Source: Macrotrachela quadricornifera
Lineage: Eukaryota > Rotifera > Eurotatoria > Philodinida > Philodinidae
Length of the DNA stretch: 64,000 nt
Reading direction: 5' to 3'
Assembly: GCA_022393335.1 (NCBI GenBank)
Contig: JAJEKB010020648.1
Location: forward strand, 537,467-601,466
Shown: piece by piece, positions 22,987-34,102 of the stretch
Position numbering within the stretch: the first letter of the stretch is position 1
How the letters are laid out: every line of letters starts with the position of its first letter
Translations under genes and position numbers: made by a program
Notes under the pieces: generated by a model
Databases searched by the model: none
Told to the model about the DNA's origin: nothing
Seen by the model: only the letters and a program-made list of their open reading frames with translations

Positions 22987-25900
22987 ATGAACGTGAAAAA
23001 CTTACTTCAATGGTGTCGAGAACAATTACTAAATTATAATCTTTTTATTCCTGATGAAGACGCATATAATGATGGCAGTCAACAATTAAACGATACGACG
23101 ATATTCGTTAAAAATCAGCAATATGCCACTCGTTTATATGTTATTCTTCTCATCGGTAAGCTAAATCAAATTGCATATTGTGGATATAATACATGCAACG
23201 TATTTTAAAAAATTACTTTTATAAAATAATTTCGTTCATTTTTTCAGCTCTATCACATTTAATTAATAGGTTTTCTCTCATGTCATGAGTACTTCTGTCA
23301 AGCTTTTATTTAATATATAAACAATTTTAAAAACTATTCCAGTAAAAAAAGATGATATTATAACAAGGGAGAAACAGTTGAAATCAGATCTTTTTATTAA
23401 GAAATCTAAGATAAACACTTGGTTTTTGATACTTTCTGTCAGTGCGAAATCAAAAAAATCAGCTCTTTTCTCGTGTTATAATCTCGTGTTATTTTCATTG
23501 GGGTAGTTTAAAAAAATTGCCTACAAAAATAAAAGCTTGACAAAAGTACACATAATATGAGAGAAAAATTATTGATTAAATCTGTTGAAGCTGAAGACGA
23601 AGAGGTGAACGAAATTATTTTACAAAAACAACTTTTGTGACACGTTGTAAGTTGCATCTACTATTAAACTAATAGTATCGGTTTCAACTAATCATATGCT
23701 GTTCACCAAACATTTGATGAAATTATTGAAAATTCCCACTCATAGATATATTATCAAAATGAATGATAAACCCATTGAAAATATGAATATTTCATGACTA
23801 ATTAAATTCTCTAACCTTTCTCCACCAAAACTATTTCACAGTAAAAACAACTGTGTACAATATCAAAAATTTTTCGATGAATAGTAAAGTTGAAAAAAGT
23901 CAAATATAAAAGGATTCATCAAAGGCAAAAGTATGATTAATCATTCAGAGATCATTATTAATTTGTTGGCAGCATAAACGGCTTATTGTATGAAAATATC
24001 GATCGAAAAATTTTTTTAAAACATTAAAATCGTATAGTTTTCAATCGACATAACAAAGTTGTTATGTCGCTGTCACGGAGTATTTCGATTATTTTCATAG
24101 TTATAAACGAAATTTAATCGAAGAGAAGAAACATTTGGCATTTGTTTATTATTTTCTATGTATTTTATTTCAGTTACTTTCTACATTCTTCTCTTTGTTG
24201 CCGTTATCAAACCTCAAACACACTCAGTGATCATATCAAATATAGATCCATTTCGTTTTAACCAACTTCGTTTGAAAGATGGCCAAACACTTTCATGTTC
24301 ATGCTCGATAGGCACAATACCGTACAGCGTCTTTGTTACTCACATGATCTCATTTCATCCTGTATGTTCGAGTTATTTTGTCAGCAGAGAATGGATTGAA
24401 TCGCTCTATTTGTGGAATGCAAGTGCATACGTAGTCGCAGATTTTCGCGCAACAGCAAGTTATCAAGTAAGTTATTATTTCTTATATAATAAAAATAATT
24501 GTAAATATAAAAAGATTATCATATTAAAACCTCATCTTATTCAATGATGAATATGTGTAGTGTTATCTTTCGTCTAAATATGATCTTATGAATGGATTAC
24601 CAAGAAACTAGCTTAAAGCTAAGTACCAAAACGTATGAGATGTAGTGTTAGAAAGATTATTAGAGGAACAGAAGAGAGTGAATGGCTTAGTGAAAACAAA
24701 CGCGTAAATATAGCATATATACGAGTGAAATCTTTGTTACCGGCGCGACTTAGCAAAATTTAAATGCGTATATTCAACACGATGAATTTTTCTATGAGCA
24801 GTTTTATGTGTCATATGTGCGTAAAATTTCTCTAGACGAACTAAACGAGTCAAACTTGCAGAGTTTGTTTGACAAAGCTTCCCATGTGATGAGAAAAGGC
24901 ACAAAACCAGCGTTTTATCGTGGTTTAACAGGACCGAATATCGGCTTCTACCACTACAATTTACCGCGTTTTATCGCTAGTTTTTACCGATTTATAGATT
25001 AGTCGATGACGCTAGACAGTAAACTCACCCAGCATGTCTTGAAAAAGGACACCGATTGCCACTTTTTGAAACTTAGTTTAAAAAACTTTCAATTTAGTAA
25101 AGCATTGAGAAGTTTGTATCAAATTTCGATTGACTTTTTAATAGCAACACGATCGAAGATGAGTATACAAGATATTTTCCGCGATATGTGATCTATCACC
25201 TTATATACCTGGAGTTAGCGTCCTATCAAAAACCGAAGTCGTTAGTTTTATTCATTTCAACCTAATGGAACCTGAAAAGCTACTATTCGCTTGAAAGACA
25301 ATTTTTTTCTATAGTTTTTTTTTCAGTTGACCGATCTGACGTTAAGTTAAGGTTAACTGATGATCCTTCTATGCTGTCAACTTACTCTGTTTTAATTATG
25401 ATGTACCTGTTAGATAGAAACGCTTTGTTGTTAGCTTTTTTTAATAATCGTTTTCAAATTTTAATAAATTCAAGTATCTTTTCTAACATGAAAATGCCAA
25501 TATCATATTATTAAAAACACTGCATCATTAGATTCTGTTTAATGCTGGTCTATTATCGAATGTTTAGTTATATTGAACATAGAGATTAGAGCTACCGATC
25601 TTCACAGACATCTGCCAGGCAACCAGATCAGTTGAAAAAACAAACAGTTGTCTATTGCCAGCTTCGTTCATATCTCCATCATTTTTCGGTCACCAGATAC
25701 TAAACGTTATGTTTGGTGGAAAATAAGAAAAAAAGGTTATTTAGAGTTTGTATTCCAATACAATATAATCTCTTATTTAATATATTTAGCAGTTGAATGG
25801 ATGATTTCATAGTAGAGTGAATAGAGATCATGATCAACCTCTGAGAGTGAATGTCGTTTGATTGAAGTCAATTATTTCTAAGAAAGCGAATTCGACTCTG

Positions 25901-28900
25901 TAGAGATGCTAGAATCTATGATCGAAGCCTAATTCAGATTATTATAGAAATATTTTCGGTAGTATTGCTAGAAATTGAAAGATCTGTTCCAACAATACAA
26001 GTAAACATTCCAAATTCTTACGAGATTATTTGGCCATATCCGGTTGTTCTTGCAATACAAAGTATTATTATGAGTCTACGAGTAATCGTAACATCGTTAT
26101 TAGTATGAGATAAGAATGATTGAGTATAGATTATGAGGAAAGCAGTTTATTTTATTTCATTCAAATAAGACACTGGATTCAAGTTTCGAAAATAGCACTT
26201 ATTAATAGATATTCATTTTTTTCATTCGTTCCTAAAAATAACATGATTTTCGCACTTTGCAGCAGTACTAATGAGATTCATATGTCATAACCTAGAAAGT
26301 TATCATTCTCACTGTAATTCTTCTAAAATATAAAAATAAAACCCACGTTTATTCTTTATATAATTAGCACAGTTGTTATGTGTTTGTGAAATTGGCATGA
26401 ACTCGTAGAGATACAGATGCGGACACTTAGATTCGACAGAAATCATGAAGTTTTGCAATAAACAGAAAGACGACAGCGCTGCAATGCATGAAATAAACGA
26501 ATATAATGTGCTGATCAGCATACATTATTGGAAAAAGTATTGAAAATGGATAAAGTTCAATGATTGTACACGATCGTTTATATATGATATATTCATTCAG
26601 ATAGACACGTCATCATATTTCTTTTTGAATTAGTTCGAACTTCTTGCTGCTTTATGTTCACTCTGTAACCAGACAGTATTTCAAGCCAAAGTGAATCTCG
26701 ATAATCAACAACTTGTCTCGGTCGATCTTCTTACAGAACAGGAAGTTCAATCCACGATCGAAGAAAGCATTAACCTCGTTCGTACTAGCATCTACGCCCA
26801 AATCAATTTACTTCTCAACTTTCTTCAAATTTCGACTCGATCCAATTCGTTGATTACGGCTCTTAATACTAATGCATACTTTTATCTTGTGCGCGCTGTT
26901 TTGGATAGTTCGAATGTGAGCGATCTGGTTGGTGTGATACCTACACAATACGTTGATAGAAACGCTGATAGTTCGTCACACCTGGTGTCAACCTGTGATT
27001 TTATTGATAAACTTACTCCATCTGGTTTCTTCTCAGTTGCAACCGATGCCTTGTTTCTCTTCTCTCGTAAGTACTGGCCGGAATACCCAGGCTACTATGA
27101 ACCAAATGTTTTTGCAATGGTCAACGGATTTTTCGGTGGATGCACTCCACTTGATGATATTCTTGGAAGTACATTTACTTGTCTTTACAATCACACTTGT
27201 CTTCAACTGCTTACTCAGTACTTTCCAAACCTCAATCAGGTATACGTCATTTAATCTTGTTGCAGTTGATTAAAATATGTGTTTTTTCTATAGACCACTC
27301 TCGACTCGATCGAAACATTGCCTCTGTTTGAGCGACAAAATTTCTCTCTGAAGGATCATCTGAGTGATCTTTTGATTGAACAATGGTCAACAAACATCAG
27401 CTATATAAATTATTTTACAAAATGTGCGCCTAAATCCTGCGTCTATAGTGATACTAATGAAACAAATTATTTGTATGCAATTACTCTTTTCATCAGCCTT
27501 TATGGTGGTCTCATTATTATATTGCGTCTTTTTTCGTCTTCTTTGATCGATGTTATATTGAAGTTGAGATTTTATTCAAACAATATCAATTGCAATATTC
27601 GTATGTTGTTCATACCATAAATATGCACAGATATATATCTTTTAGTTATAACGAGTGCTTCTTTTTTATAGTATTTATTATACCATCAATGCGCAGATTT
27701 GGAGGTTGGATAAAACAGTTGAATGTATTCAAATCAGCCGAAAACCGAACGCCAAATGATCTTAGACAGCAACGTATTATCACACGTATTTATTTGATTT
27801 TGCTTGCGGGTATGATATTTTTATATTGTATCGGTTTAAACCATCTGTGTTAGAAATTCATTTTTTGGTCATTTCATTTTATCACTAATCTAATTTTTCT
27901 TGAATATTCTCTAGAAGATTAAAAATAACAAAGTCTAAAGCCCATATATTAAAAAAATTCATTTACTTTCTAAAATTGGAATCTCTTGACTTTTTTCAAG
28001 TAGTATTCATTATAGACTGCTCAATTCGAAGATTTTATATTTGAGTACTCAATTCTTAGACTTCTAGCCGAATATCGGAACATTCAAATTGTAGATGAGA
28101 AGAGTATGTTAAGGAAACAGCAAAGTACAATAGTAGGATCGTCGAAAACAGAGACTTCTTGTTAGTTCAACCGAGTTTTCGATTTCCTCATTACTAATCC
28201 GTCTTGTATGCTTTGAAGGAAGATAGTACAAACTTCGATTTCACTACTCATTCCTCGATTAGGAAAACTTTCATCAGATGTAATTTATATGATTATACTG
28301 GTAGAAATAATGATCAATCATCTGTTTGTTTATCATAGCTGAAACTCAGTTGATACATGCAATAAGGAGAATAAAGATAATTGCAAAATATCGTCTAAAA
28401 TCAGACATCCATATAATAAAATGATTCTATTTTATATTCTTCAAGGTTCCATCGTTATTCTTCTTTTATTCAATTCGTTAAATACTCAGACGACAACTAT
28501 GATAGAATTGAATCCTTCATTAACTACGTATAACAAATTATACAATTTCTATCCAAACACACTGGAATGTCCTTGCTTAAATATAAAACAATCTTATTCA
28601 ACATTGATTTTTATATCACCAACTTATCATGAAATATGTTCCAGTGATTTCGTTAGCGATGAGTGGATTTCTCTAGCGACATTAATTGATCGCTCTTTAT
28701 GGTTTGGTTTAGATGCTCGACATTTTCGATTATTGTCTAACTTATGCCAATTAGTGAATAAAACAATTGAAGACGCTATTCGTCAATTAAATGAACGATC
28801 TTTCATTGCTTCGAATGTTATTAACGTATACGAGTTCAATATCAAAACAAATATGACGCTGAATCAATTCATCCAAACTTTAATCATTAATTTTCATCTT

Positions 28901-31050
28901 CTAATCAATATAGGACAACTTTTCACTCGGGTCGATCAACCACTTGCAATACCCAATCATTACAGTGACACAATATTTAACACTAGAAGAAATCAGACAA
29001 ATGATAGTGTGCTTAATCAACCACTACCAGAAGTAAGTCGATTCTGCAAAGTTCAAACTGCTTTCTTCTCTCTTTTACTGAACGTTACAGTTTTAACACT
29101 GTAGCATGTTCTTCAAATAAAGGACACGTGAAACACATCCAACGAGGCGCCAATCTTAATAGTTTTGCATCTAACAAACGGTAATCGAAAGTAGAATTTA
29201 GTTTCAACTTAATCTTCTAAAAGACAACTAATCCCATTTGGAAATTATAAAAACTCAGATATTGCTTTTCAATATTCAATAAATGTCATTTAGATGAACT
29301 TCCATGAAAAGTGACTTCAGTATTAATGATTGTCGTTAACTGATGTTATGGTATAGTAAATCTATATATGGGCAAAATCATTCGTTGACAACGTGACTCA
29401 AAAAAAGACAGCAGTTTTCACTTTATGCAGTTTAGTTTTTAAAAACTCTGAATGAAGACACCAATTTTGAAAACTAAATAGTATATTCTGTAGAAAATTC
29501 ATAGAACTCAAAAATACCTGTCTAAAGTCTTTTTCAACTATGGATAGAATTTTTAAAAAACCCAATTTACTCCCCGTTAGCGATTTGACTGAGTATAAAT
29601 ATGCAAACGAAAAAATGCTCCTATAATTGAACAAAAAGTTCAAAACAAATTTAAAGTGGTACAAATTCTTCCTCAGGTCTTGAGTTAATGATAAAACAAA
29701 AATGGTTTTTCCGGCACTTGATGGGATCTCTGGAGAGTTGAATTTTTTAACTTTAATTAAGTGCCATCTGAAAGAGCTAATATTTTTACTTGTGTCTATG
29801 CTAAAAGAACTTATTCAGAAAATACACTCTTGTAAAAACTTGAAGCCAAATGAAAGAGGAGCATGTCTTGTTTTGCCTGATTTTGCCCATATATAATGTT
29901 CACTGTGTGTGTTTGTCCCTGCCAGGTCAATGGTCAGATCCAGAAATGTTGCTAAACCTTCTGTGATACTCTGAAACCATCCAAACTAACTTAAAACTTT
30001 TGGAACTCTTTAGAGTTCTCTAGAATATTCGGGAACTTTCTGAGAACGCATAGAACCTTTCGGTTTATTCTCAAACCCTTAATAGGTTTCTACTATCTTT
30101 TGAGCGTTATATAATCTTCTAGAAACTTTTAAAACTCTATAAAATCGAATGATTTTTCAACGTCAGTTACAGAATATACGATCGGTGAAGATATAATCCT
30201 CTAAGAATAAATGAAATTTTAGCAGTTTTCGAAGGTCAAGGCGAAGATGCTTGGCGTATGAGTCTATATATCTGTACTCGGATGAAGGCTCATGGAACAT
30301 TTTAGAACTTTCTCGAATCTTCCAAGACCGTGCAGACTCTTCGAGAATAATTTTCATAGTTTTCACGATTTTTCCAAAAGATTCTATAATATTCCACAAG
30401 ATCTTTCCATCAGTAGTGGATTCAGAAATTTCAGAAGGAAGAGGTGAATTCGCGGAATAGAATCTGAATGAGAAAACAAGGGGAAAACGGAGAATGTACC
30501 AAGAAAGTCATTGAAAAAAATGTAAATTCAACATAAAAGCTTTCAGCGCAATCCCTACGGGATTAAAATGTGAAACACGATATAACTGTTTTCACTGTCG
30601 GCGACAGACTGATGCTACTTTTGGCTGTCGGTCACAGTCTGTGACGCTGTCTTTGGCTGTCGGTCACGGTTTGTGATAGTCTTCTATTATCAAAATGTAC
30701 TCGGTGACCTTTGACCCCCCTGATCACGGCCTATGATGATCTTCTCCTATCAATATGTACTCGGTGACCTTTTACCCCCGTCGATCACGATCTGTGATGC
30801 TAATCTTGCCTGTCGGTCACGGTCTGTGACACTGATTGTGCCTGTCGGTCACGGTCTGTGATGCTAATCTCGCTTGTCGGTCACGGTCAGTGACAAAGGT
30901 CATCGAGTCTGTCTGTCACGGTCTGTGGGGGGGGGGGGGGGGGGGGGGGGNNNNNNNNNNNNNNNNNNNNNNNNNNNNNNNNNNNNNNNNNNNNNNNNNN
31001 NNNNNNNNNNNNNNNNNNNNNNNNNNNNNNNNNNNNNNNNNNNNNNNNNN

Positions 31051-31096
<46 letters not shown>

Positions 31097-32625
31097 GCAA
31101 ATTTCTACCCCTAAATACTTCAACACTCTCTTTCAGATCGTGTTTCACAAAAGGGAGGAAAAGGTGTATTCTCCACCACTTTCTGAATGCACTACTGCTT
31201 TTTACTAATAGATAAGGTATCTGATACAGACTAAAGATCAAGAAAGAAAGATTAAAGATATGTCAATCATGTAATTTCCACACGCACTCGGTAATGATTA
31301 TATATTTCTTATTTTTAATCGTGTTCGGTCTTATTTTAATAATCTGAATGTTCTTATGAATACATCGTGATATTGCAGTGGCCACAAGAGAACTGAAAAT
31401 TCTTCGTAAAAATGGTTTGCTATAGTTGATAAACATAAAAATTTTCATATTAGAACTCTTTTAACGTTGATTACAAGAGTTGCGAGTGAATCTTGGGTTC
31501 TTCTTCCATAATAGTAGTTAAATGACCTCCAGCTTTTAATGTTGACTTTGGTATGAAAATAGAATCATTTTATCATAAAACCGTGAATTTCGATAGATTT
31601 TTAAGTCGAATTCAGTCAGGTCTTGTTACTGCATGTGACAATACTGTCGAACTTAAAGAAAGAAACTGCATAACTGTCAGCGTTGGTCGAAAATTCTGAT
31701 TTGTTGCTTGATTCTAAGACTTCCAGACACTATTTCGTTTGATTCGCCCATACTACCCAATAAAGTGATCAAAATTCGTTAAGTTGGGTTTGAACAATAG
31801 ACTAGAACTGACAGTTATGAGAAATGAAAAACCAATCTTTAGTTTCGCATTTGACGAAATGAAAAAGGCTGGTTGTGATGATTAATTTCCTATCATTTTT
31901 CACAAAAAAATCGATTGGTTTGCACTACTTAGTAATCCCTTTAACTTTGTCAAATATACAAAGATGTTTCATAATTATCAAATGACACACAGACAACTCT
32001 CTTTTATATTTAGTTGTTATTTCGTTGGAATGGTTTTTACGAGGAACAGACGGGAGTAGCAGATTGCATTTGTGCCTTTAATGCTACTTGTCAAAAATTA
32101 GTAACCATTGTTGATGACCAAAACTTACTTATAGGTGAAACCACGATAAATAGCTCTTACGTTGTTCCAGGGATGATTCGTGGATGTTATGTCTTTGATT
32201 CTCTTCAATTCTCAACACCAGAATGTTTCTACTCGGATATTTGCCTCTCAATATTATATTATTATATAAATAAAACAATGATATCCTACAATACAGGAGT
32301 GAATTGGTATACTGCTCATACTTTGGTCTATAAACAGGAATCAACTCGTTTCCTTATAAATTCTTCATTCAAATCAATATTTGAAGAAATGATGATTGAA
32401 CAATGGAATATCTCTTCTTCATTTCACCAATATTATCAACAATGTGCACCCACTCACTGTGCATACTCTCGGATAGGACCTAAAAAAAGTTTTACTGGAA
32501 TAATAATAACACTGATATCTACGATTAGTGGTCTGGTTGCTGCATTACGCTTGATCACACCTAAATTTATCAATATTGTCTTCTACTTACTCCAACCGCG
32601 CATCAAAAGACAAACTCAAGGTTAG
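22987..32625 (+). CDS. Two-module Cys-rich membrane protein (gene A)
   Basis: Seven exons can be joined with matching phase and GT-AG borders: 22987-23155, 24174-24466, 26634-27239, 27294-27600, 27672-27809, 28446-29032 and 32014-32625, giving 903 residues. The order is cytosolic N-terminus (MNVKNLLQWCREQL), TM1 (LYVILLIVTFYILLFVAVI), ectodomain 1 (LSCSCSIG, HPVCSSYFVS, GCTPLDDILGSTFTCLY, CAPKSCVY), and TM2 containing YGGLIIILRLF. A basic loop (SMRRFGGWIKQLNVFK) is followed by TM3 (IYLILLAGSIVILLLF), ectodomain 2 (LECPCLNI, HEICSSDFVSDEWIS, DCICAFNATC, CAPTHCAYS) and TM4 (SGLVAALRLI). Each ectodomain opens with a C-x-C motif and closes with C-A-P-x-x-C-x-Y before the second helix, so the gene is an internal duplication. 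Intron 2 (2.17 kb) and intron 6 (3.0 kb, with the assembly gap) are unusually long. I know no named family; a receptor or adhesion role is inference. Joining exon 7 across the gap is the least certain step. Confidence 0.7.
23156..24173. other. Intron 1 of gene A, nothing recognisable
   Basis: AT-rich sequence between the donor g|gtaagct and the acceptor ttttatttcag. No ORF, repeat or element could be supported in it. Confidence 0.5.
24751..25191 (+). pseudogene. Unrecognised coding-like fragment inside intron 2
   Basis: After a TAG near 24748 a frame runs with one internal TAG (25000-25002) to TGA near 25189, about 146 codons. It includes phrases such as YIQHDEFFYEQFYV, LDELNESNLQSLFDKASHVM and GLTGPNIGFYHYNLPRFI. 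The base composition is less AT-rich than the surrounding intron and the codons look selected, unlike the random AT-rich ORFs nearby. I do not recognise a family. It could be a fragment of a mobile-element ORF or a transferred gene. Only the single stop and the lack of a proper start argue that it is broken. Confidence 0.3.
25200..26633. other. Remainder of intron 2 of gene A
   Basis: AT-rich, no gene or repeat supported. It ends in ctttttgaattag, immediately before exon 3 (FELLAALCSLCNQTV). Confidence 0.4.
30022..30041 (+). promoter_or_regulatory. Four-unit heat-shock-element-like array
   Basis: agaatattcgggaactttct reads GAA-nn-TTC-nn-GAA-nn-TTC with exact 2-base spacing, the consensus of an HSF trimer site extended to four units. 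A further TTC lies 5' (30016) and a GAA 3' (30044). No gene start is close by on the current model, so function is unproven. Confidence 0.4.
30304..30323 (+). promoter_or_regulatory. Second four-unit heat-shock-element-like array
   Basis: agaactttctcgaatcttcc again reads GAA-nn-TTC-nn-GAA-nn-TTC with exact 2-base spacing. An additional TTC-nn-GAA pair lies at about 30341-30348. It is about 280 bp from the first array. Confidence 0.4.
30590..30926 (+). repeat. Degenerate ~36-bp tandem repeat (GTCGGTCACGGTCTGTGA)
   Basis: About ten imperfect copies of a unit containing ctgtcggtcacggtctgtga are seen, with a spacer ending gctaatct(t/c)gc. Each unit has a small dyad, GTCAC...GTGAC. Two units are extended by 'tatcaaaatgtactcggtga'. 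The array is GC-richer than its surroundings and runs straight into the poly-G tract. Confidence 0.7.
30927..31095 (+). other. Poly-G tract (24 G) - 100-N assembly gap - poly-G (45 G)
   Basis: 24 consecutive G at 30927-30950, then 100 N at 30951-31050, then 45 consecutive G at 31051-31095. The gap size of exactly 100 suggests a placeholder of unknown length. A genuine homopolymer is possible, but so are sequencing or scaffolding artefacts. Apparent poly-Gly and poly-Pro ORFs across it are not real genes. Confidence 0.9.
31096..32013. other. Intron 6 of gene A, right part
   Basis: No gene or repeat supported between the gap and the acceptor ttttatatttag preceding exon 7. Confidence 0.4.
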
Positions 32626-32942
32626 TAGAGATAGATTATCTTGTCAAATTTTAACTGACACCTTTTTGAACACTCGAATCGTTTGAAAAATGGTTATCAA
32701 CTTGTATATTCGTGTCGGATTCGTTTAACCGTAACAAAAAACAAAGCGTCATATACAGGTTATATGTGTCGAAGTATCTCAGATTGTATCTCATTCACGG
32801 TTAAGCCATTCAAAATTAAATAAATTCGACATTGATTCTAGTATAGGATATGTTCCAAGATGAGCATAAAAGTAGTAGGTAAATATAATATCTTGAGAGT
32901 GAGGAGAATATCTCAAATTTATTTTGATCTGTAATGATATAT
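32626..32942. other. 3' flank of gene A
   Basis: Short AT-rich segment between the gene A stop codon (TAG 32623-32625) and the mariner-derived element. Nothing recognisable. Confidence 0.4.
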
Positions 32943-32944
32943 TA

Positions 32945-33869
32945 CTTAGGTCGTACAAAAAGTTCCCAGATTGTTAAAAAAAAATATAAAGATTTGGAGA
33001 TATTTTTAATTTTATTTTATCAAATGTTGAGGATAGTTGCCATGATTATTTATACCAAGTTCGATCCTTTCCAACAACTTGTTTAAAGTTTTTCTGAACC
33101 CTTTTTCGAAAAAATTTTTATGTACCTTGGAAACCGCATGAACTAATCATATTTCATTTGTTTTAAAAATTTAGCGAAATTTTGTTCGATCATGTCGGTT
33201 GCTTTCTAGCATTAATAGTGGTGGGATATAGATTTATTTTATATAGGTTAGTCATAAGTCCTCTGATGCTAGCTGGGAGACTGACGATGTGTCGTCAAAG
33301 ACTATTGTTCATGGAGGGAGATTTGAACCAAAACTTGGTTCCGTATATTCTTTAAATCAAATAGTCTTGTTTTTATACATAGTGTAGATACAGGCAAGAC
33401 TGTAGGTCACAAGTATTATATTGAAAATTGTCCGAAGCCTTTTGTTAATGAAATATGTAAACAAACAGAGTCATTGGGTTAAAAATGTCCAAAATCGCTT
33501 GACGATCATCGTCGACTTCATATTCATCCAATGTTATTAATTATATTAGAGAAGAAGACATCAATATAATGTCATATCCACCATATTTGCCAGGCCTGAT
33601 ACTATGTAATTTTTGGCTAACTAATTCTAGCGAACGTAATTTAACTGATTAAATAAATGAAATATGATTAGTTCATGCGGTTTCCAAGGTACATGAAAAT
33701 TTTTTCGAAAAAGGATTCACAAAAACTTTAAACAAATTGTTGGAAAGGATCGAACTTGGTATAAATAATCATGGCAACTATCCTCAACATTTGATAAAAT
33801 AAAATTAAAAATATCTCCAAATCTTTATATTTTTTTTTAACAATCTGGGAACTTTTTGTACGACCTAAG
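32945..33869. mobile_element. 925-bp mariner derivative with ~220-bp TIRs
   Basis: The arms start CTTAGGTCGTACAAAAAGTT (32945) and end with the complement at 33869. They are bordered by TA on both sides (32943-32944, 33870-33871). The arms are about 220 bp and nearly identical (for example gttccaaggtacat near 33685 against its complement near 33120). The middle retains a short piece of mariner-type transposase: the frame around 33510-33650 reads NYIREEDINIMSYPPYLPG followed by CNFWL. That corresponds to the PPYSPDLAPxDFWL region of DD34D mariners, with the final Asp replaced by Asn. Non-autonomous. Confidence 0.75.
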
Positions 33870-33871
33870 TA

Positions 33872-34102
33872 GAGCTGTCTGAAAACGAAAACTGGTTATA
33901 GTTACATCTGTACTTAAAATGGTATAAATATATATATATATAAGATCACAACTAAGAATGAATTAGATTCATTTGAGGATATTGAATATTAGCGATATGT
34001 GTTGCTTGAACAATAACTCGAAAAATAATTATATAGTGTTTATCTTCACTAGTTCGATCAATTTGGTGGAAACAATTGAAAATACTATTACAAAAATTAG
34101 CT
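33872..34102. other. Region upstream of gene B
   Basis: Contains an (at)n run near 33930 (tatatatatatat). A possible acceptor (cttcactag, 34051) would add residues RSIWWKQLKILLQKLA to gene B if an upstream exon exists. No such exon was identified. Confidence 0.35.

Larger units (their letters stand above)
29040..30540. other. Intron 6 of gene A, left part; heat-shock-element-like clusters
   Basis: No exon is recognisable. Between 29990 and 30410 the sequence is full of alternating GAA and TTC triplets. Two stretches are perfect four-unit arrays of the heat-shock-element type (separate entries). This may be a diverged simple repeat. Confidence 0.45.

Noticed and set aside
30836..31241. ORFs encoding poly-Gly or poly-Pro across the gap
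   Set aside because: They are translations of a G homopolymer and undefined bases.
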